DNA from: Candidatus Omnitrophota bacterium
Lineage (GTDB): Bacteria; Omnitrophota; Gorgyraeia; 2-01-FULL-45-10
Direction: 5' to 3'
Length of the DNA: 13,809 nucleotides
Assembly: GCA_026387135.1 (NCBI GenBank)
Contig: JAPLMH010000141.1
Location: 1-13,809, forward strand
Below, piece after piece: positions 1-7,967 of this stretch. The notes beneath the pieces were generated by a model, which did not search any database, was not told the origin of the DNA, and saw only the letters and a list, made by a program, of their open reading frames with translations. Numbering within the stretch: the first letter of the stretch is position 1; every line of letters starts with the position of its first letter. The position numbers and the translations under genes are program-made.

Positions 1-1
1 A

Positions 2-121
2 GCCGCTAGAATTCAGGGTCTCAGGGCAGGAACCGCTGACATTCAGGAGATTTTTAGGTCGGTACCACCAATTGATCGGCTTTGCTTTCTTTGGGGCGAT
101 CTTGATATTCCATATGTTTGA
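2..121 (+). CDS. Possible 3' tail of an upstream gene (partial)
   Basis: This frame is open from the left edge for 39 codons and ends with TGA at 119-121. The residues (for example RSVPPIDRLCFLWGDLDIPY near the end) have an ordinary soluble-protein composition, but I recognise no family. The stop overlaps an in-frame ATG of the next gene in the arrangement ATGTTTGA (114-121), which is typical of translationally coupled neighbours. The competing reading is that the giant gene's own frame, also open to the edge, continues upstream and this is a shadow. With so few codons neither reading is decided. Confidence 0.3.
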   Translation, partial: AARIQGLRAGTADIQEIFRSVPPIDRLCFLWGDLDIPYV

Positions 122-3100
122 CTTAGAATGGCAAAAAAATATTGCCAAAAAAGCACTTCAGGCGCCAGGAATCGAAAGAGTCGTTCCGCTGCAAGGGCAG
201 CCGGCCCCGTGGCGTATCATCCCACGGCAAATAGAGCGGCCGCAAGCTCCCTCTGCTCCCAGGAACGATATAATTCCGCAGCAAGGAAGCCCGGTGCTAG
301 TGAAAGCACCCGCTCCTACAATAGAAGAAGTAAGGGAAATGGAGATACCTCTTACGCGAGGCCGGTATCCTTCCAAAGACGCCCTTAAAAAGATTTGCAG
401 GATGGGCGAAGCCATCATAAGCACGCTACATAAGAATAAAGATCCCGAATTTAAGAGGAATGCGCTATTTCAGGTGGTAATGATCCAATTGGTTGAAACA
501 GAGCTAAAAACCAGAGCGCAATATGGCGGAGGCCCCGGCAGGGGATTCGCGCAGTTTGAAGCCGCAAGAACTTTAGCAGAACAGATTCGTAATGGCAGTA
601 AGTATACATTGCATGACCTATGGCAGTACATAGGTAAATGGAGCGGCGGGAAAAAAGGAAGATTAACTACTATTGTCTCGCGGGTAATGGATCAGAGGTG
701 GGACGATATTGCCGGGAAAACAGGCTATGAACTAGGGCTTAGGCTGGCAGCGCCGGTAGGGGATTCATTGAACCTTGCTCTTACGAATATAAATTTTATA
801 AGAAGAGGAGCTATAGTAGCAAACAGGCATGATCTTCAAGGCTCATATCAATTTTGGGTAAAAAACTGGGCACCGGGTAAGCCTTCTCCTCAGAGGTATC
901 AGAGAATATTTAATGCTGTACAAGCAGATCTTAATGAAATAATCGACAATTCTTTCCAGCCGGCAGGACCCGTTCTTTCTAGGATTAGCATGAAGACCTA
1001 TGCTGTCCCGTTATTCGTGCCGTTCGTGGTGAAGGGTGCATCTTTCGGGGCGGGCATATACATATTGCCCGTATTCATGGGCGCGTTAATTGTTGCAAGC
1101 CTGTTGGCTACTATATTTATGATGGCCGGCAGTATTATGCCGTCAATGCCAAAACCTGCTGTCGTGCCAGTGCCTCCAGTAACCCCAACACCGTCTATTC
1201 CCTTAATAAAGATAGCTGGTCCTGGATCAATTCCCCTAGTAATCGGACAGTCTGCAGCTAGCGTGAAGATCCGTGTTCGTAAAGAAAAAGGGGAGGAGAT
1301 AACGGTCTCCCGGCAGTCACCCGGCGGGATATTGCTTCCTAATGTAAGAGGCGTGATTTCTGTCAAAACTAAAATAATAACAGGCATTCTTGCGGTCATC
1401 ATAGGACCGTCTTTAGCGAGCGCCGGGACATTCCAGGATGTGCTGACGGCACTAACGCCTTCTAGCGCAGGAGATAGCATACGGACAATAATAGCAACGG
1501 GAATGGCTGGTATAGGAATAATCTTAACGATAGTCATCATTATAGTATCCCTAAGATATCATGCGGCGAAACAGAGAAAGATAGAGACGTGGAACCGGGA
1601 CACAAGAGAAAAAAGATATGAAAGACCGGCAGGGATGAGAACAAAGCTGATACGATGGGAAGCCGCACAGATATTGAAAGGATATTTTAACAAGACAAAG
1701 ACGCCTATCCTCGCGACGCTTATAGCGCTTAGATTATGGGGAATTGATGTTATTCCGCTGGCGGCAGCCGTAGCCATTACAGCGGCCATTGCCGCAGTTA
1801 TTATGCATTTTAAGGGTAGGCGGATATCGGCAAAAGCCGCTTTAGAGGCCGTCAAAGCCGAACCCGCAACTCCTCAGGGTTTAAGCCAGGCACTATTGAT
1901 CATGGAAGCAAAGATGAGGAACGTACTTGTGTTAGCAGACTTCCTGCGCAGATATGCTAACGGCGCAAACCCGGCGGATGACGATGAACCGATAACGGAT
2001 GAGCTTGCCAGCGCCATCAGAAGCGAGTATATAGCAAGTTATGAAACTGCCGCAGCCCAGATAAAGAGTATCGAGAGGACCATAGCTGACAAAGGTTGGA
2101 AAAATAACACAATCGATGATGAGACAAATATGAAGCTCATGGAGATAGTGTCTCTAAGGGAAATGTTCAGACGTGCGTCCCCTGAAGTATATAAAGTAAT
2201 TGCGAAAGTGATAAACAAGGTAAACGAGATAAGAGAACAGGCCCGCAAGGCAACAGAATTAAAGGACTTCACTCAATACGGCGTAGATTATGAAGTAGCG
2301 AGAAATTTCTTGATAGGTCAGGAAGAATTGATAGCAAGGGAAGAATTAGCCGATGTATTTATACATCCGATTATAGACAAAAAATTGCGGGACAGTTTAC
2401 GCGAATTCGATATTTCGCTTAAGCCGGCAGCGGTCATAGACGCCGCGATGGACGACATGGCAGATAAGCTTGGAGTGACAAGTACGGCGATGCGCCGGTG
2501 GTATGAGCGTGATTATACTCCCGATGCAGCCAAGAAGGGTCCGACCCTATTCCAGTCATTGCTCGATAAAGATAAAGTAGGCGGCTACTGTGCCTTAGGC
2601 GGTGAGATCACTATCAACGGGAAACTCTATTTAAGAGACAAGGAGTCGATCTCTCAGGCAAGAGACGATTTGAGGAGCACAGGTCATCTTGTCAAGTTCA
2701 AGTGTGCAAATGTGCCGGACGTTGGCGATCTGAACTTTGAAGTGGATCCCGAGCTTATTCGACTAATGGAGCTTTTCGGCATAAATGTGCAAGAGTTCTT
2801 CGGTAAGGAATTGCTCAACGCAATGAAATTGCGCGGTACCGATCTGTACAAAGGTTTGTCCGGTCAAGAGCCGATAGTAGTAGCTCTAATGAATAAGTCG
2901 AACGCGCCTTTTGAGGATCATTTGCAAAACGGGTTTATGGGCATAAATCAGTCGATCCTTGACAAGAGAGTGATGGGCGAAGTTCCTGAAGCGAGGATGA
3001 AGACATTGCTCTTAGTGGGTATAACCCATGAGCTAAGACACGAAACAGATAATCAAGGCACATTGTCAGAAGAGGCATTGACTGACGAAGATGTCCGATT

Positions 3101-6100
3101 AACAGAAGAGCTGGCAAACGAAGTAGGCGTGGATATAAACGATATCCTCAATCTGCTAATCTCCGTGTCGAGCGAAAAGCCGGGCGAGAGCCTATTTACG
3201 GATAAGCTCGAATTCAGACTAGCCGAATTATTATATCCTTCCATTGCGCCGGAAGCCACAATGCCGGCTCCTTTGGTCGAAGAAGAGCAGGCGTACAGAG
3301 GGTGGGTATCTAGAATTATAGGAGCAGCGCGTAGCAGGTTCAGAAAATCGCCTATAGTAGGTACTGATCGTTGGCGTAACATACTTACACTGGTACAGAA
3401 GGTTGCTTTCGAAGATACAGAAGGCTTCAGCGTCTTAGAAGACAAGGCCGCAGGCGAGATCTTCATAGGTACACGTAAGAGGGCGGGAGCAGAGCAGCGG
3501 ATAGAAAATGTGATGCGTAGATCAGTTTATGATAAGAAATTCTATACGCCTTGTCATGACTATAATAACTCGCCTATTAATGTGGTGGTCTACTGCTATA
3601 AGATAGTCAACCCGAGCCTGAGAGAGACGCTATTAAAAACATTGAATGCTTCCGGAAGGAATTATATGGGCGATGCGAGCATGCCCAATCGCACTACCGT
3701 AGGATATTTCGCGCAGGTAAGGCGTAAGGAGTATGATGTAGACCTGTACAATATCAAACTTAAAGAGGGCGAAACCCAGGACGAAAGAATATCAAATGCT
3801 GCCTCTAAAGCTATTAGTTCTGCAAAGAGAATAGTCGAGACGGCAGACGAAAACGATCGCACCTTGATGGATCATGCTATTTTTATGATTGGATTATGCA
3901 GAGATTTCAATGCCGCTGTTTCGGACAAAGTGTATGACGTAGCGGATATGGCGCATACTGAAATAATCAAAGAAAGGGGGCTTATGTCGGAAATGGAAAA
4001 AGAGGCTGAAAATAAGAAAGCCGCTTTGGCAAGGCTGGGCAGAATTATGATAGAAAGAACGGCCACAAAGACGGCCTTGCTCGATATATTAAAGATCTTA
4101 TCCGTGAATGAGAATATTACGGATGAGATGCAGATGAAGACGGTCTCGAATATCATAGACGACAAGGGTCGGCTGAGGGACGGCGCGGCAGATACATTAA
4201 AAAAATGGGAAAACAGAATAAAGGAGATTATAAGGCTTGACATGAGAAATGCCACCGGAGCAGATCTATGCATAAGAAGCCTGGAGGAGTTCACTTTCTA
4301 TCTTAAAAATCCGGATGGGAACTTCATCGAGAGCACGGTTGAAATGAAGATGGCGTTGGATGGCGCATGGTTAAGCTTTGCAGAATCCCAGTTCCCGATC
4401 ATATTATTTGCGGATAAGCTCGATCCGGTTACACTGAACTCACTTTTAGATAAATATAATGTGCAGGCGATAGTCACGCGCAGGGCAACGATAACGTCCC
4501 ATTGGGTGGTCTTTGCTAAAAATAGGAATATACCCGTTGTGATCGTGGACATGCCGACGGCAAGGTCTTTTGACGAAGAGGTAACGCAGGAATTTGCCGC
4601 GCTGGAGAAAGATAGGCAGCAGGCGGCAAATAGTATCGATAAAGTTCGTATTAATCGCAGGGTCGCGGTAGTGCGGTCCGATAACGAGGGCCGCGCCGAA
4701 GTAGTCTTAAAGCCTTTCATGCCTACGGTAGAATTCGAGAAGAGCGCTGTTTTATATGAAGAGAGTTTAATGCGTTTTGCCCGCGAGAGAACAGATGCGC
4801 CGTGTGACGCTGTAAGATTGGGCTATACGGACTCTACTGTTAAACTAGCCGCTAACGCAGATACGCCGGAAGAGGTAGAGATCGCGGTCAATAGCACATC
4901 TCTGGGCGGAAGTTTTGCGGCCGCCGTGGGTCTCGTGAGGACCGAACGTCTCTTTGAAGACAGGAATGTCTTTGAACCGGAAAATACCGATGTGAAGACA
5001 AACAGGCCTGTAGATACATATTTGAAGGCATTTTTTGATGATGACGCCGCTATCGAGCCGGATGGAGAGAAGACGGCAAGGAAGGACCTAAGGTTACATC
5101 TGAAAAAATATATCAATCGGTTGGCTCTCGCGGCAAAAGGGAAATTCGTAACGTTAAGAATGATAGACTTGCAGCCGGATAAGAAGACTCTGATACATGC
5201 GATGCTTGCTTCTAGAGGAATTAAATCGGCGACCGGGATAGATTTTTATAAGACCGACCTGGGTAAAGACATCCTGATGTTGGAGCTTGAAACGATGCTG
5301 GAATTATCGATAGATTGTTTAAATTTGAAGGTACTCTTCCCGCTGGTAAGCACGAAGGAGGACGTAGGAAGGCTTATCACCAAATGGATGGATGAGACCG
5401 GCCTTGTCAAGGATAGCGCATTATTGACTGCAAGGACGCTCGTCACCGCCAGGGTGCTTGCCGGTATGAGGTCTGAAGACATACTGAACTTCGGCGAAAT
5501 TATTAATAATATGCCCATCGGCATCATGATAGAAAATGATGCAGCCGTTGACAATATAAAGGATCTTCTTAATGATTCCGCAATATCTTTCTACTCTATC
5601 GGAACCAACGATCTTTCAAGATATGTGATGACCAGGGTACTCGGAAAAGATACGCTCCTTGATCGCGATGATGATCTGGATAAAGACTATCTATCGCGTC
5701 TGCAGCCGCAGGTCCTGTCAAGGATAGCCGAGGTCTTTGAAGCGGCCAGAGACATAAACAGACAGCTACCTCCGGAAAGAAGAAAAGAGATTTCAATATG
5801 CGGCGAGATGGCGAGCTGGTACTCCTTCCAGGCGTTTCTGGTAATGAAATTTGACAAGTTAGGCATAAAGAAAGGAGAGGTACCGCTGACTCTCAGTATG
5901 GCAGGAAACAGGATACCCGAGGTAAGCCTTTTTATCCAATCTGTAGAGAAAAAAGACTATTTCGGCGTAGAGACATTCCTTTCAGATACTGTGAGTAGCA
6001 TGGGCGTGATGCCGGTTGATTCTGTTGCCAAAGAGGTCGTAAAGTCTGTGTTTGATAGTGGGGTTTATGGAGATCAGCGGTTTAAAGAGATATATGAAGA

Positions 6101-7952
6101 AGAAAAGAGCATCTTGAAAGAAACGCCGGATCAAGCCCTGGTCAATCCTATCGCAGAGAAGCGCACCCTCTTTACGCTTGAACTCATATCAAGAAAACGC
6201 GGTTGGCTCACATCTTTACCTATAGGTAATTATGCTGGCGGCCTCAAGCCTGTATCTCCCGCAGCTGTCCAGGCAGGCGCGGTGCAGATGAATATAGAGA
6301 AAGCTGTTTCGCCGGACACTGAGATAGCTGAAGCAACACTACTGATCGTAAGTAAGGATGGTGTGCATGCCCGTCCGGCGATGGATCTGGTAAAACTGAT
6401 AAGCGCAAAAAAGAAAGGCGGCCCCAACCTTAAAGTCGAGGCTATGGTTATAAGAGGTGACAAAAATGAAACGCCGCTAAAGATGGATATGATGGCGCTG
6501 ATGGCGGCCAATCTTGCCAGAGGAGTAAGGATAAAGTTCCTCATTACCGGTGAAGGCTCAAACTCACTTTTAACTGATATCTTGAATATGTCTGAAAAGG
6601 GCAGCCCTGTATTCACGCAGGAGACAGCGCCTCAGACCGGACCTTCAGCGGCCGGCACTGCCGTCGGGCTGCTCTTCCTTATAGGTATATTTGCCAAACT
6701 ATATCAGATTTTCAGCGGCGCAGAGATCGCGTCCGGTGTAAATAAAGTTGCAGAGGCCGGGATCTTGAGCGGCCTGCCGGTCAGCATTCAAATAATACTT
6801 GCGACGGTTCTCGGCGCGATGATAATCGCAGCGCTTATCTCGAGATTCGCCGGGTTCAGCGCGCATCCGACCAGGGCCGGACCGCATATCGTCATAGGCG
6901 TTCCTATCGATTCGCCGGCAGATATAGCGAGTGCGATAAATAAGTCTTTGAAAGGCAGGGTTGATATAGTAAGAGTAAGAGACGAGAAAGAGCTTCTGGC
7001 GATCGCAAAAACAAGAGGTGCGATAGGCATTCTGCTTGACGGTACAATAACCGCAGAGAATATCTTAGCGCCAAAGTTCAGAGACGACATCTCGGCTATA
7101 GAGTCGATAAAAGCGTATAACTATCTGGCAGAAAAATACAATATCATATTGACTGCAAATACAATAAGTGCCCAGACCAGAGAGAAGATAAAAGAGGCGA
7201 TAGTAGCGCTTCTCGGTGAGCTGGCGGCCGTTGACTTTGACAAGGCTGTAAAGGAATTCCGCGGCACAACAATGACGGCTGAAAAGCTTGCCCAGATAGA
7301 CAATATAAGAAGCCTCCTGGCCGCGAGAAGAGGAGAGTTGGCAAAGGTTTATAACGGTGCGCCGATGCTGACCGCGCCGGAGCTTAAGAAGCCTATGGGG
7401 GTCGCGACGACCGAAAAAGTGGCAATGTCCGATATCTTCTTCGGTGATAATGTCGGATTGGCAAATAATACCGGCATCAAGAATGCGTTTATTTACGGGG
7501 ATGAATTGAAGACTGAAGAAGAAGCCCGTAAGTTCGTAGTAGCGGCAGGATATAAGGGCCGTCTCGAGGATATAGCCTTCATTAATAAGAAAGACCTCAC
7601 ATATGAAGAGCTGATTGCCCAGGTTGCCAGACAGACCGGCATTGCGCAGGAGAATGTCGGTATAAGGTCGGTTCAGGGCGAATTAAAGCTATCTGCCGAT
7701 AAGGTAACCCTGGGGACATTATTGGAAATAGAATCGATAGAAATAAACGGCCAGCAGGTTTACATGGCAATGAACTCATATCAGGCTTTATTAAGGATAC
7801 TTGTCGCCGAAGGCGAATTTGAAATACCCGGTGTTGCGAAAGACGATGTAAGCGGTAAATACATATTCCTGCCGCGCACAGTCCCGATAGATTACGACAA
7901 AGAAGTACGCACCTATATCGAAGCGATAACGATGATACGTACTGCGGCATAA
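72..7952 (+). CDS. Giant mosaic membrane protein: lysozyme-like, zincin-like, PTS EI-like and HPr-like modules
   Basis: About 2626 residues, numbered from TTG 72, the first possible start in the window. The frame is open to the left edge, so the gene may begin outside; ATG 114 is an alternative, and neither has a clear ribosome binding site. Order of modules: hydrophobic stretch 2-16; lysozyme-like 125-240; membrane segments near 310-352, 436-452, 470-494 and 545-580; proline-rich linker 358-378; helical 600-780; HExxH at 986-990; Enzyme I-like block about 1210-1960; HPr-like 2085-2175; membrane hairpin 2195-2260; alpha/beta tail to 2626. EI and HPr normally relay phosphate from PEP in the cytoplasm; here they sit on a membrane-anchored chain with an HPr lacking the regulatory serine and an EI with one altered PEP-site residue. 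I infer a structural or signalling role rather than sugar uptake, since no EIIA, B or C component is present. The HD-GYP gene follows after 15 bases. The open reading frame itself is certain; the overall function is unknown. Confidence 0.9.
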   Translation: MIGFAFFGAILIFHMFDLEWQKNIAKKALQAPGIERVVPLQGQPAPWRIIPRQIERPQAPSAPRNDIIPQQGSPVLVKAPAPTIEEVREMEIPLTRGRYPSKDALKKICRMGEAIISTLHKNKDPEFKRNALFQVVMIQLVETELKTRAQYGGGPGRGFAQFEAARTLAEQIRNGSKYTLHDLWQYIGKWSGGKKGRLTTIVSRVMDQRWDDIAGKTGYELGLRLAAPVGDSLNLALTNINFIRRGAIVANRHDLQGSYQFWVKNWAPGKPSPQRYQRIFNAVQADLNEIIDNSFQPAGPVLSRISMKTYAVPLFVPFVVKGASFGAGIYILPVFMGALIVASLLATIFMMAGSIMPSMPKPAVVPVPPVTPTPSIPLIKIAGPGSIPLVIGQSAASVKIRVRKEKGEEITVSRQSPGGILLPNVRGVISVKTKIITGILAVIIGPSLASAGTFQDVLTALTPSSAGDSIRTIIATGMAGIGIILTIVIIIVSLRYHAAKQRKIETWNRDTREKRYERPAGMRTKLIRWEAAQILKGYFNKTKTPILATLIALRLWGIDVIPLAAAVAITAAIAAVIMHFKGRRISAKAALEAVKAEPATPQGLSQALLIMEAKMRNVLVLADFLRRYANGANPADDDEPITDELASAIRSEYIASYETAAAQIKSIERTIADKGWKNNTIDDETNMKLMEIVSLREMFRRASPEVYKVIAKVINKVNEIREQARKATELKDFTQYGVDYEVARNFLIGQEELIAREELADVFIHPIIDKKLRDSLREFDISLKPAAVIDAAMDDMADKLGVTSTAMRRWYERDYTPDAAKKGPTLFQSLLDKDKVGGYCALGGEITINGKLYLRDKESISQARDDLRSTGHLVKFKCANVPDVGDLNFEVDPELIRLMELFGINVQEFFGKELLNAMKLRGTDLYKGLSGQEPIVVALMNKSNAPFEDHLQNGFMGINQSILDKRVMGEVPEARMKTLLLVGITHELRHETDNQGTLSEEALTDEDVRLTEELANEVGVDINDILNLLISVSSEKPGESLFTDKLEFRLAELLYPSIAPEATMPAPLVEEEQAYRGWVSRIIGAARSRFRKSPIVGTDRWRNILTLVQKVAFEDTEGFSVLEDKAAGEIFIGTRKRAGAEQRIENVMRRSVYDKKFYTPCHDYNNSPINVVVYCYKIVNPSLRETLLKTLNASGRNYMGDASMPNRTTVGYFAQVRRKEYDVDLYNIKLKEGETQDERISNAASKAISSAKRIVETADENDRTLMDHAIFMIGLCRDFNAAVSDKVYDVADMAHTEIIKERGLMSEMEKEAENKKAALARLGRIMIERTATKTALLDILKILSVNENITDEMQMKTVSNIIDDKGRLRDGAADTLKKWENRIKEIIRLDMRNATGADLCIRSLEEFTFYLKNPDGNFIESTVEMKMALDGAWLSFAESQFPIILFADKLDPVTLNSLLDKYNVQAIVTRRATITSHWVVFAKNRNIPVVIVDMPTARSFDEEVTQEFAALEKDRQQAANSIDKVRINRRVAVVRSDNEGRAEVVLKPFMPTVEFEKSAVLYEESLMRFARERTDAPCDAVRLGYTDSTVKLAANADTPEEVEIAVNSTSLGGSFAAAVGLVRTERLFEDRNVFEPENTDVKTNRPVDTYLKAFFDDDAAIEPDGEKTARKDLRLHLKKYINRLALAAKGKFVTLRMIDLQPDKKTLIHAMLASRGIKSATGIDFYKTDLGKDILMLELETMLELSIDCLNLKVLFPLVSTKEDVGRLITKWMDETGLVKDSALLTARTLVTARVLAGMRSEDILNFGEIINNMPIGIMIENDAAVDNIKDLLNDSAISFYSIGTNDLSRYVMTRVLGKDTLLDRDDDLDKDYLSRLQPQVLSRIAEVFEAARDINRQLPPERRKEISICGEMASWYSFQAFLVMKFDKLGIKKGEVPLTLSMAGNRIPEVSLFIQSVEKKDYFGVETFLSDTVSSMGVMPVDSVAKEVVKSVFDSGVYGDQRFKEIYEEEKSILKETPDQALVNPIAEKRTLFTLELISRKRGWLTSLPIGNYAGGLKPVSPAAVQAGAVQMNIEKAVSPDTEIAEATLLIVSKDGVHARPAMDLVKLISAKKKGGPNLKVEAMVIRGDKNETPLKMDMMALMAANLARGVRIKFLITGEGSNSLLTDILNMSEKGSPVFTQETAPQTGPSAAGTAVGLLFLIGIFAKLYQIFSGAEIASGVNKVAEAGILSGLPVSIQIILATVLGAMIIAALISRFAGFSAHPTRAGPHIVIGVPIDSPADIASAINKSLKGRVDIVRVRDEKELLAIAKTRGAIGILLDGTITAENILAPKFRDDISAIESIKAYNYLAEKYNIILTANTISAQTREKIKEAIVALLGELAAVDFDKAVKEFRGTTMTAEKLAQIDNIRSLLAARRGELAKVYNGAPMLTAPELKKPMGVATTEKVAMSDIFFGDNVGLANNTGIKNAFIYGDELKTEEEARKFVVAAGYKGRLEDIAFINKKDLTYEELIAQVARQTGIAQENVGIRSVQGELKLSADKVTLGTLLEIESIEINGQQVYMAMNSYQALLRILVAEGEFEIPGVAKDDVSGKYIFLPRTVPIDYDKEVRTYIEAITMIRTAA
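444..791 (+). other. Lysozyme/transglycosylase-like domain in giant protein 1
   Basis: Residues about 125-240. The core reads LVETELKTRAQYGGGPGRGF and then AQFE (residues 140-163). This resembles the phage-type lysozyme pattern in which a catalytic glutamate in a QES-like tripeptide is followed about 15-20 residues later by a glycine-rich RGFxQFE element. Glu142 is the candidate catalytic acid. In the family this fold cleaves peptidoglycan glycan strands, which would place the segment outside the cytoplasmic membrane. The match is by eye on one motif, so activity is not established. Confidence 0.5.
993..1811 (+). other. Cluster of membrane segments with proline-rich linker
   Basis: Residues 308-580 contain four to six hydrophobic stretches: about 311-352 (one long or two short), 436-452, 470-494 and a pair at 545-580. 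Between the first two lies a proline-rich linker (358-378, PxP repeats). The stretch 428-452 looks like an internal signal peptide: lysines, then a hydrophobic core, then an ASA|G cleavage-like site. Basic residues after 494 (RYHAAKQRK) suggest a cytoplasmic side there by the positive-inside rule. Together these anchor the protein in the membrane between the lysozyme-like region and the Enzyme I-like region. Confidence 0.75.
2739..3251 (+). other. HExxH zincin-like module in giant protein 1
   Basis: Residues about 890-1060. A helix-like stretch leads into THELRHE (985-991), where His986, Glu987 and His990 form the HExxH zinc and catalytic motif, preceded by a hydrophobic run (TLLLVGI) as is usual for the active-site helix of zinc metallopeptidases. 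A third ligand is not obvious; acidic residues at 1011-1025 are candidates. A few residues upstream, FEDHLQNGFMGINQSIL resembles the edge-strand region common in such peptidases. A peptidase role, possibly processing giant proteins, is inference. Confidence 0.5.
3699..5951 (+). other. PTS Enzyme I-like (PEP-utilising) block in giant protein 1
   Basis: Residues about 1210-1960 follow Enzyme I in order. A helical HPr-binding-like region (1235-1390) precedes the swivelling phosphohistidine domain with TITSHWVVFA (phospho-His equivalent His1477). The PEP-binding TIM barrel has GLVRTERLF (Arg1623), LRMIDLQPDK (Arg1696, Lys1704), IGIMIENDAA (Glu1821), FYSIGTNDL (Asn1846, Asp1847) and the catalytic-cysteine motif SICGEMAS (Cys1910). 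It closes with LSMAGNRIPEV, as in Enzyme I. The main departure is at 1850-1860: where Enzyme I has an arginine before GN (Arg465 in E. coli), this protein has Leu1857 with an Arg two residues earlier. The fold assignment is firm; activity is uncertain. Confidence 0.85.
6324..6596 (+). other. HPr-like phosphocarrier domain in giant protein 1
   Basis: Residues about 2085-2175, roughly the usual HPr length of 85-90. The motif SKDGVHARPAMDLVKL contains His2099 and Arg2101, equivalent to the phosphorylated His15 and supporting Arg17 of HPr. The later region LKMDMMALMAANLARG aligns with the KSIMGLMSLG segment, but the regulatory serine (Ser46 in Gram-positive HPr) is replaced by methionine, so HPr-kinase control is unlikely. 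It lies directly after the Enzyme I-like block, the reverse of the HPr-EI order common in known fusions, and is joined to it by a linker of about 120 residues. Confidence 0.85.
6645..7952 (+). other. C-terminal membrane hairpin and alpha/beta tail of giant protein 1
   Basis: Residues 2192-2626. Two hydrophobic segments (2195-2212 and 2237-2258) form a likely membrane hairpin. The following region 2270-2390 alternates beta-like (HIVIGVPID, VDIVRVRD, AIGILLDG, YNIILTAN) and helical stretches, a pattern seen in receiver or TIM-barrel-like folds; I cannot assign a family. The last 200 residues include GDNVGLANNTGIKNAFIYGD and a helical portion and end at TAA 7950. No catalytic motif is evident. 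Confidence 0.5.
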
Positions 7953-7955
7953 CAA

Positions 7956-7962
7956 AGAGGAG
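7956..7962 (+). promoter_or_regulatory. Ribosome binding site of the HD-GYP gene
   Basis: AGAGGAG lies 5 bases before ATG 7968, within the 15-base gap after the giant gene. It fixes the start and indicates the small gene is translated on the same transcript, since the gap has no room for a promoter. Confidence 0.85.
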
Positions 7963-7967
7963 ACAAC

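Noticed and set aside
128..388. 86-residue + strand frame near the left edge
   Set aside because: It overlaps giant gene 1 in another frame, is low-complexity Arg/Ser/Ala-rich and has no start signal.
998..1540. 180-residue minus-strand open frame over the membrane cluster
   Set aside because: It lies wholly inside giant gene 1, has no ribosome binding site, and its hydrophobic composition is the antisense of membrane codons.
3872..4720. Two consecutive 140-residue minus-strand open frames
   Set aside because: Both are antisense to the Enzyme I-like region, which shows clear family motifs on the + strand.
7401..7700. Possible repeated module shared between the two giants (ENVxI-like pieces)
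   Set aside because: Only a few residues (QENVGIR in giant 1, VENVKL in giant 2) look alike; too short to call a repeat.
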